Shown here one piece after another: positions 38,880 to 49,830 of a stretch of 64,000 bases of DNA. Source of the DNA: Trema orientale (lineage: Eukaryota; Streptophyta; Magnoliopsida; Rosales; Cannabaceae); assembly GCA_002914845.1 (NCBI GenBank), contig JXTC01000013.1:1682421-1746420 (forward strand). The letters are read 5' to 3'. The notes under the pieces were generated by a model. That model was given only the letters and a program-made list of their open reading frames with translations. It searched no databases and was not told where the DNA came from. Made by a program: the position numbers and the translations under genes. How positions within the stretch are numbered: position 1 is the stretch's first letter; each line of letters opens with the position of its first letter.

Positions 38880-40960
38880 CAAAAATTTGACCCAAATACA
38901 AAAAGTTATGAATGAAATACATAAATGTATTAACTAAATACAAATTAAACAGATATTAAAAAATACATGAATCATTATTAAAAATTCATGAGCCATTATG
39001 CAGAATTCATGAACCATTGTGCAAAAGTCATGAACCAAATAGATACCTAAATTCATATACCAGATACCCAAGTTCATATACCAAGCAGTATTTCAAAGAA
39101 CAACAATAAGTACTTAATATACAAATTCGTTAAATGAAGAAAAAAATTCATGAATCAAATAGAATATTTTATAAATAAGAAAATCGGTTCAACTACAGAG
39201 CTACATAATGAACCTAAATAATAATGAATCTAAAATCTACATTAAGATAGATTTATAGTATAATTTACTGGTTATAAACAAAGAAAATACATTATAAACT
39301 ATCTTAAAATGAATCAGTTGCAACCTTTAAATATTGATATATACCAAAAATTTTTTATTAAGAAGCAGGATCTATATGCCAAAAATAACACAGAAAAAAA
39401 ACTTATGAACGAAATACATAAACATATAATTCAAACATCAAAATTGATGAAAATTCTCATTTGGACATTTTATCAAACGCTTTAACTAGTATATGGTTAT
39501 GAAACATGCCTATAAACTATAAACTTATGAATCAAAGGGAGCTCTCATATATACAAATAAAATCAAATACTTTAACTGGTATAGTTGATATTGATTTGTG
39601 AGCTAATAACCTGATATAGGTTTTAGGCACTATGATGGTGACTTAATCAAGTATTTGTCAAACAGGCGAATGTACAACAAAATGACCATACAAAAGTTCC
39701 AAAGGTAAGTTAGATGAAGGGAGGATAGTTTAGGAATACAATGTAGTCTATTTTATCTGGAATTTACAAATATATGAACTAAATATGCAAGATTATGAAA
39801 GAAATATATAAATTTATTAACCAAACACAAATTAAATCTGTGATAAAAAAAATCATCAACCATTTGAAAAAATAATGAACCACTATGAAAATTTTATGAA
39901 TCCCTAAGAAAACATCATGAACCACTATAAAAATTTCATGAACCACTATGCAAACTACTATGCAATTGACCAAGTAAATAATCATTTTTACAATTCACAC
40001 CATTACCGTGCAAGTTAATATAATTATTGGAAACATTGTGATAAAAAACCTGATATGGGTTTCAGGTACATAAAAATATTGTGAGTCTAAAATTTTTACA
40101 GGGATCAAAAAATATATTTTTTGTAAATTAATTCATATAAGCTATAGTAATACCACTATTTCCATTTTAAGCGATCTAAGTACACTGATTTTTGTCTTTT
40201 ACCATCAGAAGTAATGGTCAACAAAGTTATACACAACACTTTCAGTAGGGGATAAAAAAATCTATAAGAAGAAGTGGGAGAAATTATTCTCGGTCAAGTT
40301 CTATCGATGTCTTGAATTGTAGCTACAATTGACAAAGTAAGTACTAAATCTCTGAAACTTCTGGCTATAGAAAATGCCATTCTAAAACAAACTTCCCCAT
40401 ATATGAAATACAAAGTTTAAAAAATCATTGAATCACACTTAACTTATAGTCAATATACCATAACACAAATGCACATACCTAATTGAAAACATCTTGAAGC
40501 AGAAATAAGTTTTATGACCTTAAATGCTCTTTACTCAATTCTGGTTCAAAACAAAGATAGAACTCATACATGCAAGAATTATAAGCACTTACCAATATGA
40601 ACCATGTATGAAACCTAAAATATATGAACTATGTACCCTAAATAAAAAACTAATAGAGATAGGAATCTAATTGATACAATATTCTTTTTTGGCGTTGCAT
40701 CAAACATTTGATATTCATGAAGATAATAAGAATCCATATATCCAAACAGTAATCTATGAACTAGATAGCCAAGTTCATTTACCAAACAGATTTCAAAGAA
40801 TGACGAAAATTACATGAGCCTTAAAATCTATGATCCAAATTCATACAGACTTAGAGCTCGTAATATATTCATAAATCCATCAACAAAATAACAGACCCAA
40901 ATTATGAACTCCAAAATCTATGAACCATTTTCCCAAATTCATATACTGAGCATAAATCAA
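38880..40960. repeat. Right-arm repeat field of the MULE
   Basis: Repetitive AT-rich DNA with many TTCATGAACCA, ATTCATATACCA and ACAAATTAAA units. Read on the minus strand these give TGGTTCATGAA and TGGTATATGAAT, like the left-arm TTTTTGGTCATGGTATATGA units. It is best seen as the decayed inverted partner of the left arm. Short minus-strand frames here are products of the repeats. Confidence 0.6.
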
Positions 40961-41089
40961 AGAATCCTGATATATATAATGCATTAGAGAATTTATGATA
41001 AACAAACATGAGGGAATGGCCCAGGTAAGGGAATGGCACAAAAAAAAAAATAACAAATAACAAATGATAAAATCAAAAATAATAGAACC

Positions 41090-41290
41090 AAGATTATTAC
41101 TAAACAAATATGACGGAATGGCGCAGGCGATTGAGAGGTTAAGGATGGTGGCTGTTAGGTCTTCCTGGGTGATGTCAGAGATAGAGAAGAAGGTCTCGGC
41201 CAAGTAAGGGACGATGTCGGTCTCAGAGATGAGTGGGCGGCACTCGGTAATGGAGCTTCGAACCAATTGGAGCTTCGAACTTTAATGAGA
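41090..41290 (-). other. Possible captured gene fragment near MULE right end
   Basis: A stretch richer in G/C than its surroundings that encodes, on the minus strand, a normal-looking peptide (SITECRPLISETDIVPYLAE, then ITQEDLTATILNLSIA). I do not recognise the family. Its position just inside the end of a Mutator-like element fits transduplication of a host exon (Pack-MULE behaviour), but this is inference from composition and location only. Confidence 0.4.
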
Positions 41291-41583
41291 AAATAAGCGA
41301 GAAAATGGTTCAGATTTTAGTGGAAAGTGTGAGAAAATTTGAGAAGAAGAAATCAGGTTACAGAGTAGAGGGGAAATGAGTTTTAGTTTCATTACAGAAA
41401 GAGAGGGGTCCGTGGTTGAGAAAGGGAGGGAAACGTATGGAATTGGGCTTATTGAGGTAATTTTTGTATTACAAATTCCAACGGGCTTTAGTTTTGGACA
41501 GATTGCTATAATGTACGAACTATGGTCATGAATTAATTTCTGGGTCTTAAAGTGATTAGATTTCTACTTCCTCCTTAAAAATA

Positions 41584-41639
41584 TAAATATCTACTTAAAC
41601 TAATTTAAAAAATTAGTCATCTATATAGTTTTTTCTATA
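41584..41639 (-). mobile_element. Split family A MITE, right fragment
   Basis: ATCTACTTAAACTAATTTAAAAAATTAGTCATCTA continues the family A sequence interrupted at 34790; the same tract occurs, inverted, at about 60897-60935. (The tract quoted spans two runs: ATCTACTTAAACTAATTT and AAAAAATTAGTCATCTA.). Confidence 0.7.
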
Positions 41640-42489
41640 ACATATTCATGTAAATATGCATTTTAAAAAATCGGGTATTTGTCTATTGTTCTTTTTTTTT
41701 TTTCCCTTTCTTTTGCACAATTTAGTCACTCGTGACTAGCGAGTTAAAAATTGAAGTTTATTTTATTTTTTAAAAAAGAAAAAAAAAAAAAAGGCACACT
41801 TCGGCATAGTTTCACTACCATAGTAGCAAAGTGCCATTTTTATCAGACATCTTTTAATGGTATGTATAAATTATAATAATTTGGCTACTATTTCAAGCAT
41901 TTCTTATCCGGTTCAACTTTTGGTCATGCAACAGAAAGTTTTCAACTCAATTCACTTATTATGGTGGTTTTTTTTTTTTTTTTGGGATGATATTGTCTCT
42001 CTCTGAAACAAGAAGTAATAAAAGTATTTCCTTAGCTATCTTATCCAGAATTCATACAATGAATTTTAGACAATTATACATGTTTTCGTTTAAATCTGGT
42101 TAAATAAATTTTCAAAACAAGATTACATAAAATCTTTTTCTATTACTATCTTATTAACTCCCAAAATAAATCCACTCAATCTTCTACTTTTATTTCTATA
42201 CTCTGTTTTAATTTAAACGAAGTTCGAACTCAATCTAAAAGTAAATGGATTTTGGACGGTTTTATATTCTTTTCAAAAAAACAAAAAACAAAAGACAAAA
42301 AACAAAACAACAGTACGACCTAGAGAAATAATATCACTTTCATACGGCCTCGAATGGAAGCGGTAGTTTCCTAAAAATTGGGTGATACACTGTACAGTGG
42401 CATTCTTGTAATAAGCAGTACTTTCAAAAAAGAATGTACATGACAATGAAAAACAAACAACAACAACTACTTGGCCCAATAGTTATTGC
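41640..42489. other. Intergenic, no gene seen
   Basis: AT-rich with several homopolymer runs (T at about 41691, A at about 41777, T at about 41968). No coding signal or recognisable element. Confidence 0.45.
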
Positions 42490-43120
42490 GTTTTTTTCTT
42501 TCAAAGAAAAAAATAGTTATTGCATTTTTATTAGACGAACATATGTACCTACATTTTGTTTCTTTTTTTCCCTTTTCTTTTCTGCTTTTTCATTATTTCA
42601 TATTTTATGTTTGGTTTTTGTCTTGTCTTTTTTTTTTTCCATTTTCTTTCATACACCTTTTCTTTCCTTTTTTTTTTTCTTTCTTCTTTTCCTTCATTTC
42701 ATATTTTCTCCCTCTTTCATTTTTTTCTTTTTCATCATTTCGTATTTCATATTTCGTTTTCCTCTTCTTTTTTCTTTCTTACACCTTTTCTTTCCTTTTT
42801 TCCCCCTTCTTTTTCATCATTTCATTTTTTTTTCTTTTTCATTTTCTTTCTTTCCTTTTTTTTCTTCTTTTTNNNNNNNNNNATTTTTTTTTCTTTTTCA
42901 TTTTCTTTCTTTCCTTTTTTTTCTTCTTTTTCATTATTTCATGATTTTTCCTCATTTTCTTTTTTTCACTTTTTTTTTGGAAAAAAAATCCTTTTCAATA
43001 TTTATTTTTCCTTTTTTGAAGCATGGACTCTTTTTTTATCCTTTTTTTTTAACCCTGTTAGGGTAGAAAGAACTTCTCTTTTCTTTTTATTTTTTTAAAT
43101 TATTTTCCCCTTTTTTTCCT
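42490..43120. repeat. Polypyrimidine low-complexity block with a 10-N gap
   Basis: Nearly pure T and C on the plus strand for about 600 bases, made of TTTTTCTTTTTCATTTTC-type units. A gap of ten N at 42873-42882 is bounded on both sides by the same sequence (TTTTTCATTTTCTTTCTTTC then T-rich), so the gap lies in a tandem repeat of uncertain copy number. The Phe-rich frames across it are artefacts of composition. Confidence 0.9.
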
Positions 43121-43289
43121 CCCTCTTTCATTGGTTATTTTAAACGAAAAATACTAACTCTATTTTCTTACATTTCTATTATTGTTAAAACAATAAGTAT
43201 TTGGTAATCTAGTAACAATTTAGATTGCTAATCATTAGCTTGATACGAAAAAAATTAATTTGGATTTTCATTTCTAGAAACCAAATTTA

Positions 43290-43440
43290 CAAAAATTGTT
43301 TTTGGTTTTTGTTTACTGTTCTCAAGATTGACCAATTAAAATAACTAAATTGGAGACTAGTTTTCAATAACTAAATTGGTTTATAATTTCTAGTAACTGA
43401 ATTGGTTTCTTGTTTATCGTAACCAATTTGGATTTGTTTC
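43290..43440. repeat. Short interspersed AACTAAATTGG repeat run
   Basis: Loose repetition of ATAACTAAATTGG, TTTCTAGTAACTGAATTGG and similar units, the same units that fill the core of the foldback element at 12915-13270. No inverted arms were noticed here, so this may be a core fragment of the same family. Confidence 0.55.
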
Positions 43441-43749
43441 TGTTCTTAGGTTAATGGGGTAACATATGCGTGTCATGGTTATAGGCCATATGAGCGATAC
43501 ATGGTGCTTTGACCATACGAGGTGTTGGCATGGCACGTATTTATAGGAGGTTACCAGAGAATAACATGACACATAAGTATAAATATAAAGGCATTGGTTA
43601 AGTAGTCAAATTAAAATGATGATGTGAATAAGGCATATGATGATGCGGATAAGGCACTGGTCAAATAGTCAAATTAATATGATATCGTATCGAGTTATTA
43701 GCGTGTGAACGACAATATTTTGAGTGTATGTTAATAATGTACCCTGTGT

Positions 43750-43974
43750 TTATACTATTGCAGCAAACCCGATCTACCATGCTTGAACGAAGTATATTGA
43801 GATTGACATGCACTTTGTTCATGACATAGTGTTGAAAAGACGATTAGAGATCATATATGTTCCTACTCAGGATCAAGGAGCAGACAGCTTGACTAAATGA
43901 TTTTCAGTTGCTCAATTCCTTGCTCTACGAACCAAACTCAATGTGATGGATTTCCTATTTCGTTTGAGGGGAGA
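43750..43974 (+). pseudogene. Copia pol C-terminal remnant
   Basis: Encodes the last part of a copia RNase H region (HMHFVHDIVL-like core, then VPTQDQGADSLTK) with an in-frame stop after it, followed by sequence like the copia C-terminus. It ends in the purine-rich TTGAGGGGAGA that precedes an LTR. The rest of the element to the left is missing or unrecognisable. Confidence 0.8.
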
Positions 43975-44235
43975 TGTTAAGCACGCTACTAAGTATTCTC
44001 ATGTTAGTCTAGGTCATCACATTAGTCAACAAAGTCTAGGATTTTCAATAGAAGCCAAAGACTGTTAAGTTAGTTAGATTGTTGTTACACTCTTCGAGTC
44101 TTTTACTTAATCAGTTGTAATCTGTTGTAAAGCTTCTTGTGTACTCTTAATTAAGCTATAAATACAAGAGACTAAGACTCAGAATCTTATCTGAGTATTC
44201 AGTAAAATTGCCACTATATTCTCTTAGAATATTTC
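43975..44235 (+). repeat. 3' LTR of the second copia remnant
   Basis: Starts TGTTAAGCACGCTACTAAG right after the polypurine tract. The right boundary is not certain; it is placed near 44235 by typical length and by a TATA-like AAGCTATAAATACAAG at about 44153 with downstream sequence. No second LTR was seen in the window. Confidence 0.65.
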
Positions 44236-44330
44236 TTTTTTTGAGTTCTGTTTTAGAGGAACTTTTACTTATATTTTTAATCTTGGGCATCCTTGTCCTT
44301 CTCCCTACCCAACTTCTTTTAAGTTTGAAA

Positions 44331-44409
44331 GAATAGTGTTATTCTCTGAATGCTTGGTAGCTAGCCTATCGATCTCGTCCATAATAATGACATGAAACCG
44401 ATCGTAAAC
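44331..44409 (-). other. Gene fragment with a Walker-B-like motif
   Basis: On the minus strand it encodes VYDRFHVIIMDEIDRLATKH followed by a short tail and stop. The hhhhDE pattern (VIIMDEID) resembles Walker B of AAA ATPases. Another normal-composition peptide lies upstream on the same strand at 44361-44555 in a different frame. I cannot name the parent gene and it may be chance. Confidence 0.3.
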
Positions 44410-44555
44410 AAATTACAACTGCAAATAAATTTACAGATAGATTTATAAAAGTTAGTAATAATTTTATATTGATATTTTGCTTCAAGAGTGGCAGAACCTA
44501 CTTCTAGCCAATCCAAAACTAAAGCTTTGTCTTCTTTTATTAAAGAAGAATACAC

Positions 44556-47500
44556 AAAGGACTAGGTTAAATACTAATAGACAATACTAGAGGAAGGGAC
44601 TGAACTATATTATGAAGAAAACTATATTTTGGTGGGAATTATATTGTGAAGGGATAAAATAAGGGCTTTAGTAAGCAACTATTCTAACTTTTATGGAAGA
44701 TGAGTTAAATAGTCCTATCCTATTCCTTATAAAATAAAGATCTCGCATTTCATGTTTTCACTTTTTTTTTTTCCTTACTCTCCCGATAAAAGTTGGACCC
44801 GCATCATTTATATATTTTTTTATACATTCCCCAAATAAAGTGGGCCACATTTATAGTTTTATAATATATTTTTTATTGTTAGTCCCATCTTCTAATGCTT
44901 CATTATACTAAACAACTTCTAGTAGTAACATAAACCTATCATATGCCAAGTCAATCTTTTCAATTCTATGTAATAGTCCAATCTGATCTACCAAACAGGG
45001 CCTAAAGATCCTCCACCTAGATAAAAAAACAAAACACAACAAGAACGAACCTATATTGTTTCAATTACAATAGGCACTAAAAAAAAAACACAAGATGCTA
45101 ATGTGGCCATGTAGATTCTTGACTTAGTAATTAAATGCATAGAAAAGAACTAAGGTTATTTTTGAGATAATTATTTCAAAAGAACCTTTTTTTCACATGG
45201 GACTGTATAGAATTAATCTGATCCCAAATAGATATAAGGGGACCCTGAAAAGACAAAATTCTTGTTTTATGGCTTTTTTTTTTAATAGGAAAATTTGCAG
45301 TTAACAGGTGCTTATGACTGATTCATTGTGAACAACACAAAATGAATGAGTCCTTGAAGAAAATTCTGAACATAATTTCTTTATTTGGAAATATCCTCCA
45401 AAAGATTGAATAACTAATAAGCACAACCCAAACTTAATTTTACTCGAGTCCTTGAAGAAAATTCTGAACATAATTTCTTTATTTGGAAATATCCTCCAAA
45501 AGATTGAATAACTGATAAGCACAACCCAAACTTAATTTTACCACTGAAGGTAAAAATCACACACACACAAACAATGAACAAGACCTATTTATAACAAGGC
45601 GTCTATATTCTTTCAAATGATCATTATATCGGAGTGGTTCTCATGTGAGAAGTACACTCCGAAAGACAATACCTAAATATGATAAACAGATAAAGGTTCA
45701 ATTACATTGAAAGAAGCACCACATATTTGCAACTTACAACCACATGTTATTAATGCCCAAAATGTTCACTGATTGCATAAGGCAAGATCATGCCAAGCAT
45801 TAACTTGTTAAGTCTTCTGATCAGAAAAAGAGAGAGGAATAATGCTATGGGACATCAGTGGTACATAGCATCACATAATGTGTCAATCTATCATTGACTA
45901 ATCATAATTATAATTCAAGTAGACCCATGTGGACCCAATTTATTAATTAGAAACGTCATTATGATCAATGGGCACTATTAACGCCCTATAACATTGCTCA
46001 AGAGAAAAACAGAAAGGAAGGAGAATGGAGGATTTTTTTTATTTTTCCAATCAAATAAAGATAGTAACTAGAATAGACTACGATATGAAGCCTTCTACAC
46101 TCTAAAGCCTTGTAGTGGATAGTTTTTGGCAGAATGATCAGTAATCTTAGCAAATATGTGATGGATCAAATTGTTGTCTACCATTACCTGCGTGATGCTT
46201 AATTTAGTTTTTTTTTTATAAGATTGGTGTGCGAAAAGAAAAAAATGACAACAACACCAATATCACCAAATAACCAGAAGATTGATTAAGAAGCACAAAG
46301 CTGAATTTGACAAATAGATGACATGATTGCATCAAACAAACCCTTTGTATACCTACTTCCAGTACATTAAAATACTTTTTCAATAATCAAACTCCTTAAA
46401 TCTACCGCATTACGTTGATATTTTAAACGACTCTCTTATGTTTCATCAATGTGCTAAAATGATACGCGACGTTAAAGATTAAACTTTTTGTCTTCTAAAG
46501 AACTAGTGGATTTTGGACCTGAATGTTTTCTTGGAGGCAGGCACATTTAATGGTTCAGGTTTTCGATAAGGATTTTTCATTTTAACAGAGTAATATTTCA
46601 TCACTTATATTAGCTTAGCACGTTAAGATATCACATTGCAGTTTTTAACTTTTAGCTTTCATTACGGGGCTATGTACCGTACAAAAGTAGGTAATCTTTG
46701 GTGTCTATAAAATCTTTTCTTACTTTGATGGCCAAATGTGGTCCTAAGTTTGGGTGAAATTAAGACCTAAAAGTCCTTTTTCTTTTGATATTTATTTTGG
46801 TAGATAGTGCTTCCTATGAAGTTGTGCTCATTAGTTGATTTTTTTTTTTCTTTGGGGAGAATCTGGATTTCATACCTTTCCAAGATCATAATCAAATTGT
46901 GGCTCTTCTGGAGTGTCAGATATGATTTTCGACCACAAATTCAGCAATCCTCTATCAGAATCATGAGTATATATTAAGGCACCTCCTTGTCTCCTATTAT
47001 TATATCATCACTTAAGGGGAAAAAAGACTTCCAAGGCAACACTTGAATTTAATGGGGACATTAGCTTTGCAAATGAGTGGACAAGGTTCAAACATCCTAG
47101 AATTGCTATAAGCCTATAAATCAAAAATAAAAAGATTATATCACTAAAAAGGGATAGTGCAGGAAGATTCCAAAAAGCCACCCTTACAAAGATTAGAAGA
47201 GATCTTATTGAATGAAGGTCAACGACACATGAAGATTTGAAGCTTCACTGCCATATAAATTATTTTAGATTTTTAAAGTAATTAAAATTCGACCAAAGTC
47301 CATTTGTATCAAATAAAGAATAGCAGACTCGATTAGGGAAGAGGCATTACGAGACTAATCCGATCTGAAAACTATAAGTACTGTTTACCCAAATTTAGTT
47401 CAAGAGTTTGCTTTTTTTTTTTNTTTTTTTTTTTTTTTTTTTTTTTTTGCAGCTCTTTTTTGAGTTTATGCTTAGATCCACTAACATGAGGTCTACCAAT

Positions 47501-47582
47501 GGATCTGTTGAGCAGTAAGAAGTATCAGTTTTATGTAAAAGGTAAAATATTTGAAGTTTATTTTTCTCTTGCTCACCATTGT
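44556..47582. other. Intergenic, only simple repeats seen
   Basis: AT-rich, about 3 kb. Contains the 98-bp tandem duplication listed separately and a long T run with one N at 47411-47448. No coding region supported on either strand. Confidence 0.45.
45349..45544. repeat. 98-bp perfect-looking tandem duplication
   Basis: Two adjacent 98-base units starting at 45349 and 45447. The visible difference is ACTAATAAGC in the first and ACTGATAAGC in the second, plus changes at the very ends, so the duplication is recent. Confidence 0.92.
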
Positions 47583-49830
47583 CAGAGAGCTTGGCTGTTG
47601 AAACTCTTAGCAATTGAATTGCATGCTGGTGATATGAGTAAGTAGCTCCTCACACCAGGACTCATGCAAAGTATTCTTGCTCATCTTTTTGGACGGGATA
47701 CTATTGAAATTTTGGAACAGACCAAGTCATATCACATTCCCTTTCACTCCAAGAACATGCTGAAACCAGAACCATCAATAAGAGAAAAGTACTATTACTT
47801 ATTGCTTAAGAAACAGTACATTTCTCTAATAGCTATTAAACTTGCTATTCTTTATTAACATTCTCTTCTTGACTCTTTCCTCAGTTTTAAACTGCTAGAT
47901 AAGGCTTCTGCTCTCCTTTTATTTCTGTATCAAATTCAGTAACTGGAACTGCTTGAATTTGTCCAATGTAGGTCTCCAGACACCACAATGAAGCTTTCTC
48001 GGATTATTTCGACTCTGAAATATGATTTGCTGGTAAAATTTTAATCCTTACAACCTTCTTTTTGTTGTTGGGGTTTTGGAAAGATTTCTTCCTGACAAAA
48101 TTGTGCATGTGTTCCTCCAACCTTATCTTTGTAATGCATTTGGTCTTCTGTAGGTAAAGAAGCTCAACCATACTCGGGAATCCTCCAAGTTCAGGAAAGG
48201 GTGGTGTGTGCTATCTATCATTCAGAATGTGGCGATCGTCTGATTAATCTGGCTTCATTTCATGAGAGACTTTGGCAGGTTGGTTTCCGTTCGAGTGCGA
48301 ATAAGGTCTGTTTTCTTTCTCACTGCACTTGTAAACATTTCTGCTGGATCCTGGTGCTGATCCTTTTTTTTTTTCCCTCTCCCTTCTTTTCTGTTACAGA
48401 AATTTAGTTCTACCAATCCCCAGTTGAGTAACTTTGGAAGTTAAGTTGAGGTCATTGGTCTCAGATTGTGGAAGGTCCTTTGCTCTTCAGATATAATGGT
48501 CTACATGTGTTAAGTTACCAGATCAGGCTTTATGTATTTCATTATGACATGTTTCATCTTCTCATACAAGTCTCTGCTTTCAAGAGGACAGCATTGCTTG
48601 AAATCAATCCTTAGTTCTTTGTCAGTAGTATAGCTTTTCTATATCTGCTTCTCCAGACTGTTGATTGAAAATGGCATTTATGTTGTGCCACGTATACATA
48701 AACATATTCTTGATTTTCTAAACGTTTCTGCAATTTGAAAGAGATGCTTTCCAATTTACCAGTTTGATACTCTGGCTTTAAATTTTTTTTAGGTTGCTCT
48801 GACATGCGTGACCAAATTACGAGATGAAAGGTTTTTATGCCCCAGCGGGTTTAATTCTGATAGTGTAGCATATCTTGATGTTCTCATGGTTAAACAGTTC
48901 TGCACTGGTGCTTGTCATACAATATTGTTTAAGCTTATATTGGCAATTCTTAAGACAATAATCATCAGAAGCCTTAAGGAGGCGGTAAGATGTTCGTGAA
49001 GATGATTGTTGTTGCTGTAAACTTCTCCAGTCGGCATCTGACCTTCGTTATTAGTTTGTTTTCAGCCAATATGCACTGCTACTTAGCTATTTTCAGTACA
49101 TTATCAGCATATCCTTGGCCCAGATGTCCAAAGACGGTTCTGCAGTAATTGCTACTTGATGAACAAGATGGTGAAGATCTAGAGCTCCATAAGATTCTAG
49201 TTCTATAACAATGATTCAAGTTTCAATAAACTGTTCGGGGTAATAAAATTTGTAAATTAACACTGATCCTGTTTTATCCTTTTACTAGATCAAGAGGCTC
49301 AATTGCTTTTGGATTTGGTGAGTGAAATGTTCTTGTCCTCATTATTTGACATACAATAGAGGTTTATTGCAATTTTGAAGAAACCTTTGTGTCACGATTT
49401 GATCTTTAGAAATGAGAGAGTCAATGGGATCTAAGCTTATTCAACATCAAGTGTTATTCTCCTAGGCAATAGAGGTCTATATGCTTTTACAACTGTGTGC
49501 CTTCAATATTTCATCCTAATGAGATTAAACAGCTGGTAATTTGGCAAGTATAATTTTGAGTCTCGTCTTTTAGTTGTTTATCGGACATTTAGGTGTGGCC
49601 TTCTACTTGAACAACTTCGTTGCGCTGACCCTTTTAAGATTCCTTTTCAATTGTTTGGTAAATCCCAATGTTACAAATTGCCTCCTTTGTATCACTTTTT
49701 ACATACGATTTCACGAAAAAATTTCAGGTAAAAAAAGGATGCTATTCAAGGCAGTGAACCCAGAAAGACCGCATCACTATATGTTGTGGATGCATTGATT
49801 TGCATGGACCATGAGAGATATTTCTTGAGC
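47583..49830 (+). pseudogene. URB1/NPA1 (nucleolar pre-ribosomal-associated protein 1) C-terminal pseudogene
   Basis: Functional URB1 is a large nucleolar protein needed for early 60S subunit assembly. Ordered blocks of its C-terminal region are visible: QRAWLLKLLAIELHAGDMS (47581), ILAHLFGRD (47675), SPDTTMKLSRIISTLKYDLL (about 47974-48033), SECGDRLINLASFHERLWQ (48223), LTCVTKLRDERFLCPSGFNS (48797), MVKQFCTGACHTILFKLI (48886), QYALLLSYFQ (49063), LLDEQDGEDLELHK (49155) and VVDALICMDHERYFLSQLQ (about 49780). They lie in different frames with stops between. Splice-like junctions persist: a donor after GGAGGCG near 48984 and an acceptor before CCAATATG near 49061 rejoin a codon. Introns are kept, so it arose by DNA duplication or decay in place, not by retroposition. 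Family assignment is from memory. Confidence 0.8.

Larger units (their letters stand above)
34791..41574 (+). mobile_element. Mutator-like element (MULE), 6.8 kb, defective
   Basis: Bounded by a perfect 9-bp direct repeat TTAAAAATA (34782-34790 and 41575-41583), the Mutator target duplication. It splits an older MITE whose halves lie on either side. The left end reads GAGAAATTGTGGTATATGTC, the right end on the minus strand GGAGGAAGTAGAAATCTAAT; the two share TTATAGCAA about 70 bases inside. The interior has MULE transposase remnants (36181-37480), three copies of a roughly 450-bp AT-rich repeat, and a long right arm (38880-41000) with GAATTCATGAACCATT-type units that echo, inverted, the left-arm units. 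The catalytic domain of the transposase is missing, so it cannot move by itself. Confidence 0.8.

Noticed and set aside
42434-43098. Phe/Ser-rich open frames of 150-210 codons
   Set aside because: They are translations of the T/C-rich low-complexity block in all three frames and cross an N gap.
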